Shown in pieces: positions 17,887-26,581 of a stretch of 64,000 nucleotides of DNA. Source of the stretch: Litorivivens sp041624475 (lineage in GTDB: Bacteria; Pseudomonadota; Gammaproteobacteria; Pseudomonadales; Spongiibacteraceae); contig NZ_JBFJUX010000005.1 in assembly GCF_041624475.1 (NCBI RefSeq), positions 124,001-188,000 on the forward strand, written 5' to 3'. How positions within the stretch are numbered: the stretch's first letter is position 1; each line of letters starts with the position of its first letter. The position numbers and the translations under genes were made by a program. The notes under the pieces were generated by a model, which saw only the letters and a list, made by a program, of their open reading frames with translations, ran no database searches and was not told the origin of the DNA.

Positions 17887-17925
17887 TGTTCACCTGATTA
17901 TTTTTGTCATCAGGGATATTTAACC

Positions 17926-17957
17926 AAAAAAAAGGCCTCCGCGTGGGAGGCCTTTTA
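17926..17957 (-). terminator. Rho-independent terminator of the OmpA-like gene
   Basis: On the minus strand a perfect 10-bp stem (AAAGGCCTCC / GGAGGCCTTT) with a five-base loop is followed by a run of T residues. It lies 15 bp after the porin stop codon. Confidence 0.9.
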
Positions 17958-17971
17958 AAGAAGCGCTTGGT

Positions 17972-19084
17972 TTACTCGGAAACTTCAGCCTTCAGTACAG
18001 CAACAACGCGACGGTTCTCACGACGCCCTTCACGGGTATCGTTGGAAGCGATCGGACGCTCTTCACCGTAACCGATAGCAGTCAGGCGTGAGGCATCAAT
18101 GCCGTAGCGAGTTACCAGTGCAGCTTTCACTGCATCAGCGCGACGCTGAGACAAGGTCTTGTTGTAAGCGTCAGCACCGGAGCTGTCAGAGTGACCTTCG
18201 ATCACTGCACTGACACCGCCAAACTTCTTCAGGAACTCGGCAACTTTCGCGATTTCCGGCATGTACTGCGCAGGAATGTCCGCTGAGTTGGACGCAAAGT
18301 TCACTTCCATGCGGACCTGCTCGGTGCGGGTCAGCACGAATTTACAACCGGTTTCGTCAACCTGACGGCCGGCTGGAGTCTGCGGACACTTGTCTTTGTA
18401 GTCAGCTACGCCGTCACCGTCGGTATCGAGCGGGCAACCTGCGGCATTGACTACCACGCCAACGGGCGTATTGGCACAACGGTCAGTGGTGTCACCCACA
18501 CCGTCGCCGTCAGTGTCTTTTTCCATTGGCTTCATCGGCGTGCGCTTGGGCTCGGGTTTAGACTTCGACTCACCGAAGGCATAAGCCACACCCAAACTGA
18601 TCAGGCCGTCAGTCTGCTCAACGTCCAGGCCGTTAATGACACGGGCGTCGAGACGCGCAGACCAGTTCTGATCGAACAGGTAACGCACCCCGCCGCCGAT
18701 GTTGGCCTGGGTTTCTGTGCTGTTGGCTGCGCCGTCGAAATTGAACTCAGCGTGACCCAGGCCGATAGCCGCGTAGGGCTTCCAGCGCTCGCCACCGAAG
18801 TAGCGCAGCAGATCCAGGCTTCCCTGGTTCAGGTCAGCGTCTACGTTGCTGAGATATTTGTGATCCGGAGCTGAATTCATGTAGCGGAATTCGACACCCC
18901 AGTCTTCAGACAGCTGCCGCTCGATACCCAAAATGCCGGTAGTGGCATCATCCAGGTCGCGGTCGGAACCGAAAGTTTGCTGACCGACGGACAGACTGGC
19001 CCGCCATGGGCCTTCTGCTGCGGCCGTTGTCGAAAGACCTGCTGCCGCGGCAGCCAGAATCGATACGGCAATAGTTTTGTTCAT
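17972..19084 (-). CDS. OmpA/OprF-family outer membrane protein
   Basis: The 370-residue precursor has a signal peptide (about 1-23, ending TTAAAE), an eight-stranded beta-barrel-like N-terminal domain (about 24-185), a linker with two calcium-binding TSP3-like repeats (DTDGDGVGDTTDRC and DTDGDGVADYKDKC), and a C-terminal OmpA peptidoglycan-binding domain (GHSDSSGADAYNKTLSQRRA, GYGEERPIASNDT). It would tether the outer membrane to the cell wall. The gene is monocistronic, with a strong terminator and an AT-rich upstream region as expected for an abundant protein. Confidence 0.9.
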   Translation of the reverse strand: MNKTIAVSILAAAAAGLSTTAAAEGPWRASLSVGQQTFGSDRDLDDATTGILGIERQLSEDWGVEFRYMNSAPDHKYLSNVDADLNQGSLDLLRYFGGERWKPYAAIGLGHAEFNFDGAANSTETQANIGGGVRYLFDQNWSARLDARVINGLDVEQTDGLISLGVAYAFGESKSKPEPKRTPMKPMEKDTDGDGVGDTTDRCANTPVGVVVNAAGCPLDTDGDGVADYKDKCPQTPAGRQVDETGCKFVLTRTEQVRMEVNFASNSADIPAQYMPEIAKVAEFLKKFGGVSAVIEGHSDSSGADAYNKTLSQRRADAVKAALVTRYGIDASRLTAIGYGEERPIASNDTREGRRENRRVVAVLKAEVSE

Positions 19085-19225
19085 TATTAACTCCCCTTGC
19101 GTGAACGCCTTACTTTGATCCAGTAACTGGATTTTGAATAACTGAGACCTGAGTTTTCACTCTGACAGTGGCGAGCTTTTCTCGCGCTCAGTCGTTATTT
19201 TTTTCAACTGGCATACGTATAGCGC

Positions 19226-19246
19226 AAAAAAACTGGTAAAGCCAGT
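19226..19246 (-). terminator. Rho-independent terminator after hda
   Basis: On the minus strand ACTGG-CTTTA-CCAGT is followed by TTTTTT. It is 46 bp beyond the hda stop and would end the DUF2066-perM-hda transcript. Confidence 0.7.
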
Positions 19247-19292
19247 CTAATTAAAGGCTTAAGTGAATAAATTAACAATTGATCTACCGGAA

Positions 19293-19991
19293 TTACCAGC
19301 CCAACACCGATTTCACAAAGGGCTTGGTCAGAGCGCGCTGATGACGCAGAGACTCCCGGTCAAGCTGCTCCAGAATCTGAAACAGAGCAGCGAGGTTTCT
19401 TGCCGCCCGATGATACAGATAATCCGCCACCTCGGCGGTCAATTCCATGCCCAGACCTTCCGCGCGGAAAACAAGCGCCTGCAAACGCTCCTCATCACTC
19501 AAAGCGTGCAGCTGGTAGACGCTGAAGCTGGCCAAACGCGACCGCAGGTCTGGCAATGCACAGTCCATACCGCTGGCAGGCCGCAGGGACGACAGCAACA
19601 GCGCCGTGCCGCTCAACACTGCCCGGTTATAAAGATGAAACAGAGCCTCTTCCCAGTCGGCCCGCCCCATAACAAGATCCACATCATCCAGGCATAACAG
19701 GTCGAGACTTTCCGCTCCGGCCAGCACGTCTGCCGGCGAATAATCGCCCATCTCCTTCAGTGGAAGATAGGACGCGACACGACCGGCGGCGGCCGCCGCC
19801 TGACAGCTGGCCTGCAACAGGTGGCTGCGGCCACTCTCCGCGCCACCGTGCACCATAACCCACTGCTCACCCTCGCCACGGGCCTGCAGGCCCAGCTGAT
19901 TGACCAGCAAGCGATTGGAGCCAATGACGTAGAAGTTTTCAAAGGTCAAAAATTTGTCGGGGCCGAGCCCCAGCGCCAGCTGCTCACTCAT
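19293..19991 (-). CDS. hda: DnaA regulatory inactivator Hda
   Basis: The 232-residue AAA+ protein binds the beta clamp and stimulates ATP hydrolysis by DnaA, preventing re-initiation of replication. The N-terminal clamp-binding motif (QLALGLG) and the Hda-type P-loop (GGAESGRSHLLQA) are visible, with a DnaA-like Walker B (LLCLDDVDLV). The start at 19991 places the clamp motif at residues 4-10, as in other Hda proteins, and overlaps the perM stop by 8 bp. Position downstream of perM and opposite purM is the arrangement known from pseudomonads. Confidence 0.9.
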   Translation of the reverse strand: MSEQLALGLGPDKFLTFENFYVIGSNRLLVNQLGLQARGEGEQWVMVHGGAESGRSHLLQASCQAAAAAGRVASYLPLKEMGDYSPADVLAGAESLDLLCLDDVDLVMGRADWEEALFHLYNRAVLSGTALLLSSLRPASGMDCALPDLRSRLASFSVYQLHALSDEERLQALVFRAEGLGMELTAEVADYLYHRAARNLAALFQILEQLDRESLRHQRALTKPFVKSVLGW

Positions 19992-21105
19992 TCGGTGTAC
20001 TGTCTCGCGAAGTTTCCGGCGACGGCTGCTCCGGCAGCTGGCGGCCCGCCGAGTAAAAATCACTACCGAGGTAACTGGTGTGCACGTGCCGCAGCATCAC
20101 CATAACCACGGCTGCGGTTGGCAAAGCCAGCAGTATTCCAACAAAACCAAACAGCTGCCCGCCCGCCAGCAGGGCGAATATCACCGCTACAGGATGCAGG
20201 CCAATGCGGTCACCAACCAGCAGAGGGGTCAAGACCATACCTTCCAGCATTTGCCCAATGCCGAACACCACCCCCACCTGCAGCAGCACCCAGATATCGT
20301 GAAACTGAAACCAGGCCGCAATCACGGCCGCAACGATACCGACCACAAAGCCCATGTAGGGTACGATACTCGCCAGGCCGGCAAGCAAACCCAGTACCAG
20401 CGCCAGTTCAAGCCCAACCAGCCACAACCCGGCCGTATAAATAACCGCTAGTGCCGCCATCACCAGTAGCTGACCGCGAATAAAGGCGCCCAGAATCTCG
20501 TCGCACTCGCGGGCAATGAGAGTCGCCCGACCCTCTACCCGGCGCGGCAGTAAATCGCCGATCTTCGCAACCAGAATGTCCCAGTCACGCAGCAGATAAA
20601 ACGTCACCACAGGAATCAATACCAAGGTGCTGAGCCAGCCGACAATGGCCAGGCTTGAGCCGGTAATGCGCGACCACAGCCGCAGAATGACATCCCCCGC
20701 AGTACCGATATTCTGGCCCAAGGCCTGCCCGGCCTGCGACAGGGAGGCGCCATCGCCGAACCGCGCTTTCAATTCCGGCAGCACATTACCCTGCAACCAC
20801 TGCACCAGCGATTGCAGGCGCACATTCAGCAGCTGAAACTGGTCGATCAACAGCGGCAGCGCAATCAACAGTGCGACCAGGCCCATCAGGCTCAAGCCCA
20901 GAAAGACCACGCACACCGCCGAGGTACGGCCAAGTTTGCGGGCCTCCAGCCGATCAACCAGCGGATCGCCCAGGTAGGCGAGCAAGGCTCCGACCAGAAA
21001 GGGCGCCAGAATAGGTTTCAGCAGGTGGATCAGCAGCGCCAGCGCAAACACTGCTGCCGCCAGTAACAAAAGACGCGTGTTCGGAGCTTCGTTCAACGGG
21101 TTCAT
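19984..21105 (-). CDS. AI-2E family transporter (PerM-like)
   Basis: The 373-residue polytopic inner-membrane protein of the PerM/TqsA (UPF0118) family has about eight hydrophobic helices. VGALLAYLGDPLVDRLEARKL near the N-terminus and the GIGQMLEGMVLTPLLVGDRIGLHP stretch near the end are hallmarks. The start at 21105 is chosen because it gives an ATGA overlap with the DUF2066 stop. Family members export varied solutes or work as sodium/proton antiporters, so no substrate is assigned. The C-terminus overlaps the hda start. Confidence 0.85.
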   Translation of the reverse strand: MNPLNEAPNTRLLLLAAAVFALALLIHLLKPILAPFLVGALLAYLGDPLVDRLEARKLGRTSAVCVVFLGLSLMGLVALLIALPLLIDQFQLLNVRLQSLVQWLQGNVLPELKARFGDGASLSQAGQALGQNIGTAGDVILRLWSRITGSSLAIVGWLSTLVLIPVVTFYLLRDWDILVAKIGDLLPRRVEGRATLIARECDEILGAFIRGQLLVMAALAVIYTAGLWLVGLELALVLGLLAGLASIVPYMGFVVGIVAAVIAAWFQFHDIWVLLQVGVVFGIGQMLEGMVLTPLLVGDRIGLHPVAVIFALLAGGQLFGFVGILLALPTAAVVMVMLRHVHTSYLGSDFYSAGRQLPEQPSPETSRDSTPNE

Positions 21106-22175
21106 GGCAGGTTTTGCCACCGGTAATAACTGTGTATCTGATCAAGTGGCAGCTGTGAATCCGAGAACGCCAGGCCGGGATTTTCATCTTCCAGCAATTT
21201 TTTATCCAGCTGAAAAAACTGACGGGCTTTGTCGATGCTGCCTTGCAGGTGAAGCTGCACAATCAGTTGTGACCCGTCCACCCAGACAGGGTTAGCGTGC
21301 TCGATGACCGCAACGCCTTCAAGGTAGGTCAGCAGACGAGCGTAATCGCGAAAATCATCGACTCCGCTGACCACAATATTGGCATTCAGCGAGCCCCCTT
21401 CCGAGCGCAGCACCGCGTAGCGCGCACCCAGCTCATCGGCAATCGTATTGACAGTCGGCGTCAGAATCTCCGCAACCATCGGCGCCTGATGATCAACAAA
21501 GGCCTCGTCGCCTGCCCTGAGATAAACGAAATTGCCCAACCAGCGAGTCGACAGGCGTGTAATGCGCCCGGTAAGGACGTGTGAGGTGCGATAACGCTCG
21601 GCGGCGCGACGCACCGCATCCAGCTGCATGGACCAGACCTGATCGATATTGAGCTGAATCCGATCGTCGATATCGAGTACCGGAAAAGCCAGCGGCAAGC
21701 CACGTGCCGCCGCCGCTTCGCGCAGTGCCGCCACGATCTCCGGATGCGTTTCCTCGCTGACAAACTGCCGACCACTGACATCGTCGACCACCAGCCAGAC
21801 CAGCGTTTGCGGGCGGTTTTTATCCCACACCGGCAGGCCGGATTGGAGCAACAGACGATTCACTTCCGGCTCACTGAAACTCAGCGCCACCAGCAGCTGC
21901 TCCTCGCCATCCACGAATTCCCGGTCATAGCGGTACTGCAGCAACAGGTTCCGCGCCTGCCGCAGCGCCTGGCGAACGGAATCAAACTGTCCTATATCGG
22001 CCCGACCGCTTACCCGCACCAGCACGGTATTCAGGCCTTCGACCACCGCCCCGGACAGCTCCGCCTCACCGCGCTGGCTAACCGGCACCCGCACGTCGTA
22101 CAGCGTCTTCATCACTTCCGCATACAGCCCCGAACACATCAGGCCAAACACCAGAAGCACCAGCATTCTTTTCAT
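21102..22175 (-). CDS. DUF2066 protein, secreted
   Basis: The 357-residue protein begins with a signal peptide (MKRMLVLLVFGLMCSGLYAE) and then the DUF2066 region (YDVRVPVSQRGEAELSGAVVEGLNTVLVRVSG). It is conserved next to purM in many gammaproteobacteria, but no activity is known to me. Two ATGs lie in tandem (22178 and 22175); the second has better spacing from GGGA. It is translationally coupled to perM by ATGA and divergent from purM across about 160 bp. The product is probably periplasmic or in the inner leaflet of the outer membrane. Confidence 0.75.
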   Translation of the reverse strand: MKRMLVLLVFGLMCSGLYAEVMKTLYDVRVPVSQRGEAELSGAVVEGLNTVLVRVSGRADIGQFDSVRQALRQARNLLLQYRYDREFVDGEEQLLVALSFSEPEVNRLLLQSGLPVWDKNRPQTLVWLVVDDVSGRQFVSEETHPEIVAALREAAAARGLPLAFPVLDIDDRIQLNIDQVWSMQLDAVRRAAERYRTSHVLTGRITRLSTRWLGNFVYLRAGDEAFVDHQAPMVAEILTPTVNTIADELGARYAVLRSEGGSLNANIVVSGVDDFRDYARLLTYLEGVAVIEHANPVWVDGSQLIVQLHLQGSIDKARQFFQLDKKLLEDENPGLAFSDSQLPLDQIHSYYRWQNLP

Positions 22176-22333
22176 CATCTTCCCGCAGACCCGCAAGATA
22201 GCAGCGTGGCATTGTAGCAAGGCCAGCCCGGCGAATCAGCCGGAGAATATTCAGGCGCGCTCACGCCAATTTACTGCTGAATTTGACGTTTATTCACGCT
22301 AGAATAGCCGCCCTCGAATTAAGGTGCCCCAAC

Positions 22334-23380
22334 ATGACCGAATCCTCCCGCCCCCTCAGCTATAAAGATGCCGGTGTCGATATCGACGCGGGAGATGCGC
22401 TGGTTGAGCGAATCAAACATGTCGCCAAGAAAACCCGCCGCTCGGAAGTGATGTCCGGCCTCGGCGGTTTCGGCGCACTGTGTCAGATTCCCAGTGGTTA
22501 CAAGGAACCGGTTCTGGTGTCCGGCACCGACGGCGTGGGCACTAAGTTGCGCCTGGCCATGGATCTCGGCATTCACAACACCATCGGCATCGACCTGGTG
22601 GCCATGTGCGCCAATGATCTGCTGGTAACCGGCGCCGAACCCCTGTTTTTCCTGGATTATTACGCCACCGGCGCGCTCAATGTGGATGTCGCCGCACAGG
22701 TGGTTGAAGGCATCGGCGCCGGCTGCGAGCTCTCCGGTTGCGCACTGGTTGGCGGCGAAACCGCTGAAATGCCCGGCATGTACGAAGGTGAAGACTACGA
22801 TCTGGCGGGTTTCTGCGTTGGCGTTGTGGAAAAATCCAAGATTGTCGACGGTTTCACCGTCAGAGTGGGTGACCAGCTGATTGGCATCAGCTCCTCCGGC
22901 CCCCACTCCAACGGCTACTCACTGATTCGCAAAATCATTGAGGTCTCCGGTGCCGACCTGTCTCAGCCTTTTGGCGACAGCACCCTCGGTGAGACTCTGC
23001 TGACACCCACTCGCATCTACGCCAAACAGGTGCTGCGCCTGATCAAGGAGTACCCGATCAAGGCCATGGCTCATATTACCGGTGGCGGCCTACTGGAAAA
23101 CGTTCCCCGGGTACTGCCCAAAGGCACCCGCGCCACGATTGACCTGAACAGCTGGCAGCGCCCGGAAATCTTCGACTGGCTGCAGCAGCAGGGCAATGTC
23201 GAAACCCGCGAAATGTTCCGCACCTTCAACTGCGGCATCGGCTTTGTGCTGTGCGTCGATGCCTCACAGACCGAATCCGTTATGGATATGCTCAAGCAGC
23301 AGGGCGAAACTGCCGCCCTGATCGGCGAAATTCAGTCCTGCCCCGAGGACGGCGAGCGCGTCGTATTGCAGGGGCTGTAA
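22334..23380 (+). CDS. purM: Phosphoribosylformylglycinamidine cyclo-ligase (AIR synthetase)
   Basis: The 348-residue enzyme closes the imidazole ring in purine synthesis. The phosphate/ATP region GTDGVGTKL, the metal-site GIDLVAMCANDLL, the GGETAEMPGMY motif and SSGPHSNGYSL near the middle are all present; length is normal. The start at 22334 is preceded by AAGGTG. The gene is divergent from DUF2066 and is followed immediately by purN with no spacer, forming the standard purMN operon. Confidence 0.96.
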   Translation: MTESSRPLSYKDAGVDIDAGDALVERIKHVAKKTRRSEVMSGLGGFGALCQIPSGYKEPVLVSGTDGVGTKLRLAMDLGIHNTIGIDLVAMCANDLLVTGAEPLFFLDYYATGALNVDVAAQVVEGIGAGCELSGCALVGGETAEMPGMYEGEDYDLAGFCVGVVEKSKIVDGFTVRVGDQLIGISSSGPHSNGYSLIRKIIEVSGADLSQPFGDSTLGETLLTPTRIYAKQVLRLIKEYPIKAMAHITGGGLLENVPRVLPKGTRATIDLNSWQRPEIFDWLQQQGNVETREMFRTFNCGIGFVLCVDASQTESVMDMLKQQGETAALIGEIQSCPEDGERVVLQGL

Positions 23381-24034
23381 ATGCCCTGCAATACCGTCAT
23401 CCTGATCTCCGGCAGTGGGTCCAATCTGCAGGCCTTTATCGACAGCGCCCAGAACGGCGAGCTCGATGCCACCCTCAGTGCCGTTATCAGCAACCGGCCA
23501 GCCGCCAAGGGCTTAGAGCGCGCACGGGAAGCGGGCATTGCAACGGCCGCCGTAGACCATACCGCCTATGCCAGTCGCGATGACTTTGACGCCGCTCTGC
23601 GGGAAGTTATCGACAGCTATCAACCCGACCTCGTGATTCTCGCCGGCTTTATGCGCATTCTCGGCGCCGACTTTGTGCGCCACTATCGCGGCCGCATGCT
23701 CAATATCCACCCCTCGCTGCTGCCCAAATATCCTGGTCTGCACACCCACCAGCGCGCGCTGGATGCGGGCGATGCCGAAGCCGGCGCGACTGTGCATTTT
23801 GTGACCGAAGAGCTTGACGGCGGACCACCAGTAATCCACGCTCGCGTGCCTATAGAGGCGGGAGATACGGCGGAACTTCTCGCCGCCCGCGTACTCGAAC
23901 TGGAACACCGCATTTACCCGCTGGCGGCCCAGTGGTATGCCCAGGGGCGACTGATTCTCAACGGCAACCGAGCAGAACTTGATGGCAAAGCACTTTCGGC
24001 TACAGGCTTTCCTTTTAACGGCACTTCTGGCTAG
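23381..24034 (+). CDS. purN: Phosphoribosylglycinamide formyltransferase
   Basis: The 217-residue enzyme transfers the formyl group of 10-formyl-tetrahydrofolate to GAR. The phosphate loop ISGSGSNLQA, the catalytic NIHPSLLPKYPGLHTHQRAL region (Asn-His pair) and the HFVTEELDGGP aspartate are conserved. The ATG follows the purM stop directly. The reading frame overlaps the next gene by 53 bp, which suggests translational coupling to the DUF3108 protein. Confidence 0.95.
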   Translation: MPCNTVILISGSGSNLQAFIDSAQNGELDATLSAVISNRPAAKGLERAREAGIATAAVDHTAYASRDDFDAALREVIDSYQPDLVILAGFMRILGADFVRHYRGRMLNIHPSLLPKYPGLHTHQRALDAGDAEAGATVHFVTEELDGGPPVIHARVPIEAGDTAELLAARVLELEHRIYPLAAQWYAQGRLILNGNRAELDGKALSATGFPFNGTSG

Positions 24035-24704
24035 CGCCTTCCCGTCGCAGGCCCTTCTAGGCGAACCCGCACCACTGCTCACACCCTACAGCGCCACCTA
24101 CCACCTGGTTAAAGGCGGACTGGCGGCGGAAGTTGAACGCCATCTGGAGCGCAGCGGCGAGTCGCGCTGGCAGCTCCACGACTCCGCACGGATTCTCTTC
24201 TTCAGCCTCGAAGAAACCGCCGTTGTCGATTTTGACGGGGAAAATATACAACCCGTTAAGTACCGCTATCGCCAGAACCCCGGCAAAAGCAAAGACCAGA
24301 CCATTCGCTACAACTGGAAGAAAAAGCAGGCGACGTTTGATTTGGACGATGGCCAGCGCCGCGCCGAACTGGAGCCCGACACCTTTGACAAACTCAGCTA
24401 TCAACTGCAGTTGCGGCTGGATCTGCTGGCCGGGCGGCTGCAGCAGCCGCGCACCTACAAGCTGGTGGACCGAGGCCGTCACAAGCAATACCGGGTCGAA
24501 AAAGTAGGGGAAGAAATTCTAACCCTTGGTCAGCGCCAGATGCAGACCGTCAAACTGCGCCAGACAAGAGAGGGCAAAGACCGGGAGACCTTTATCTGGG
24601 TCGCCCCGGATCTGGATTACCTGATTATCAAAATGGAGCAGGATGACGACGATGAGCGCATAGAAATGCAGCTCAAACCTGAATCACTGAAAATAGGCTC
24701 CTGA
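23982..24704 (+). CDS. DUF3108 protein, secreted
   Basis: The 240-residue protein has a signal peptide (MAKHFRLQAFLLTALLASAFPSQAL) followed by a DUF3108 beta-rich domain (YSATYHLVKGGLAAEVERHLE, YRYRQNPGKSKDQTIRY, DKLSYQLQLRLDL). Members are probable periplasmic or outer-membrane-associated proteins of unknown function and commonly follow purN in this group. The ATG at 23982 lies inside the end of purN. The C-terminus (DDDDERIEMQLKPESLKIG) is complete and convergent with dcd, only 12 bp away. Confidence 0.8.
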   Translation: MAKHFRLQAFLLTALLASAFPSQALLGEPAPLLTPYSATYHLVKGGLAAEVERHLERSGESRWQLHDSARILFFSLEETAVVDFDGENIQPVKYRYRQNPGKSKDQTIRYNWKKKQATFDLDDGQRRAELEPDTFDKLSYQLQLRLDLLAGRLQQPRTYKLVDRGRHKQYRVEKVGEEILTLGQRQMQTVKLRQTREGKDRETFIWVAPDLDYLIIKMEQDDDDERIEMQLKPESLKIGS

Positions 24705-24716
24705 TCAGGAAGCCCA

Positions 24717-25283
24717 TCAGGTTTTCGGCAAGGTAACCCCGCGCTGCCCCTGATACTTGCCGCCACGATCCTTGTAGCTCACCTCGCAGATTTCATCCGA
24801 CTCAAAGAACAGCATCTGCGCCACCCCTTCGTTGGCGTAGATTTTCGCCGGCAGGTTAGTGGTATTGGAGAACTCCAATGTCACGTGGCCTTCCCACTCC
24901 GGCTCCAGCGGCGTGACATTAACGATAATGCCGCAGCGGGCGTAGGTGGACTTACCCAGACACACTGTCAGGACATTGCGCGGAATGCGGAAGTATTCGA
25001 CGGTTCGCGCCAGAGCAAAAGAGTTAGGAGGAATAATGCAGTACTCACCGCGGATATCGACAAAGCTTTTTTCATCGAAATTTTTAGGATCAACCGTCGC
25101 TGAATGGATATTGGTAAAGACCTTGAACTCATCCGAGCAACGCACATCATAGCCGTAGCTTGAGGTGCCGTAGGAAATAATTTTTCCGCCTTCGTTTTCT
25201 CTAACCTGGCCCGCTTCAAAGGGCTCAATCATGCCCTCACTTTCCGCCATCCGGCGAATCCATTTGTCGGCTTTTATACTCAT
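24717..25283 (-). CDS. dcd: dCTP deaminase
   Basis: The 188-residue homotrimeric enzyme converts dCTP to dUTP for thymidylate supply. The motifs GKSTYARCGIIVNVTPLEPEWEG (substrate and catalytic glutamate region) and the C-terminal GKYQGQRGVTLPKT flap match Dcd of gammaproteobacteria, at the usual length of 188. It follows mrp on the same strand with a 65-bp spacer holding a repeat (25311-25343). Confidence 0.95.
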   Translation of the reverse strand: MSIKADKWIRRMAESEGMIEPFEAGQVRENEGGKIISYGTSSYGYDVRCSDEFKVFTNIHSATVDPKNFDEKSFVDIRGEYCIIPPNSFALARTVEYFRIPRNVLTVCLGKSTYARCGIIVNVTPLEPEWEGHVTLEFSNTTNLPAKIYANEGVAQMLFFESDEICEVSYKDRGGKYQGQRGVTLPKT

Positions 25284-25310
25284 TGTCAGACTTCCTTAGA
25301 TAATCGCTGC

Positions 25311-25343
25311 TAGCGTCAGACGTCCAGCGTCAGACGTCCGCCC
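25311..25343. repeat. Tandem AGCGTCAGACGTCC repeat
   Basis: AGCGTCAGACGTCC occurs twice back to back in the mrp-dcd spacer. The same word family is found in the sbcB-fumarase spacer (8549-8656). It looks like a short dispersed intergenic repeat; no gene was found in it. Confidence 0.55.
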
Positions 25344-25348
25344 CGTTT

Positions 25349-26446
25349 TCAATCGTTCTTGATCACAATATTCGGAAAAGCCTTGTTCGCCCCGCTGGCC
25401 TGACGCCGGGCCAATTCAGCGCCCAGACGAATGGCTACATCGCGGTAAATCATCGCCGTCTCTGACTCCGGCGCTTCGGCGACCACCGGCAGGCCCTTGT
25501 CAGCCTGCTCCCGAATTTTCAGGGTCAGAGGCAGCGCGCCGAGCATCGGCACTTTATAGTCGGCTGCGATATTGTCACCGCCCTTTTCGCCAAAGATATG
25601 CTCAACGTGCCCACAGTTAGTACACACATGCACTGACATATTTTCGACAATACCCAGCACAGGCACATCCACTTTCTGGAACATCTCGATACCTTTGCGG
25701 GCATCCAGCAGCGCAATATCCTGCGGTGTGGTCACGATCACGGCCCCCGTTACCGGCACTTTCTGCGACAGGGTCAACTGGATATCACCGGTACCCGGCG
25801 GCATATCAATCACAAGATAATCCAGCTCATCCCAATAGGTCTGATACAAGAGCTGCTGCAGGGCGCCACTGGCCATTGGGCCGCGCCACACCATCGGCGT
25901 TTTCTCTGTGACCAGATAACCCATCGACATGGACTGCAGGCCGTGAGCGACGATGGGCTTTAAATAGTTGGTGCCGTGCTGCTCCGGGCGCTGCCCCTCT
26001 TTCACACCCAACATCAATTGCTGGCTGGGGCCGTAGATATCCGCATCCAGAATACCGACCTTCGCCCCCTCAGCCGCCAGCGCCAGCGCCAAATTGACCG
26101 AGGTAGTGGATTTGCCGACCCCGCCCTTGCCCGAGGCCACGGCAATAACGTTCTTCACCCGCTCCAGATTCTGGGTTTCGCCCACTGCAGCGGTCGCCTG
26201 AATCGCAGTTTTCACGGTAAGTTTGCACTTATTTACCCCAGACGCCGCCTGCAGGCACTCGTTGAGCGCCATCTCAATAGCTTCCATCCGTGAGCGGGCC
26301 GGAAAATGCAGGGCGACCACCGCCTCAGCACGACTGGCAGACAGGCCCAAGGCTTCCACCGCCCCCACCAGACTCAGCGGCAGATTGATGCCGGGCAGAT
26401 GGCAGGCAAGCAGCTGCTCGCGCGTACTTTGTTCTATATCAGGCAT
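25349..26446 (-). CDS. apbC: Mrp/ApbC iron-sulphur cluster carrier ATPase
   Basis: The 365-residue P-loop ATPase delivers Fe-S clusters to target proteins. An N-terminal MIP18-like domain (about 1-85) precedes the deviant Walker A (GKGGVGKSTTSVNLALAL) and the CTNCG cluster-binding CXXC motif (CTNCGHVEHIFGEKGG). It is divergent from metG across about 135 bp, the usual arrangement (apbC opposite metG) in pseudomonads. An Fe-S maturation factor next to the Fe-S-rich rnf operon is a sensible setting. Confidence 0.93.
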   Translation of the reverse strand: MPDIEQSTREQLLACHLPGINLPLSLVGAVEALGLSASRAEAVVALHFPARSRMEAIEMALNECLQAASGVNKCKLTVKTAIQATAAVGETQNLERVKNVIAVASGKGGVGKSTTSVNLALALAAEGAKVGILDADIYGPSQQLMLGVKEGQRPEQHGTNYLKPIVAHGLQSMSMGYLVTEKTPMVWRGPMASGALQQLLYQTYWDELDYLVIDMPPGTGDIQLTLSQKVPVTGAVIVTTPQDIALLDARKGIEMFQKVDVPVLGIVENMSVHVCTNCGHVEHIFGEKGGDNIAADYKVPMLGALPLTLKIREQADKGLPVVAEAPESETAMIYRDVAIRLGAELARRQASGANKAFPNIVIKND

Positions 26447-26581
26447 GGTTGCGTGTCAGGAGGTCAAAATTGGAGGGCGAGTATACGCCCTCACGCCAGC
26501 CCCCTCAACGCACACGAGATGCAGGGACGCCGCAAAAAGGCTATAGTACGCCGCCCCGAAAACCGCCAATGTCAGGTAAAA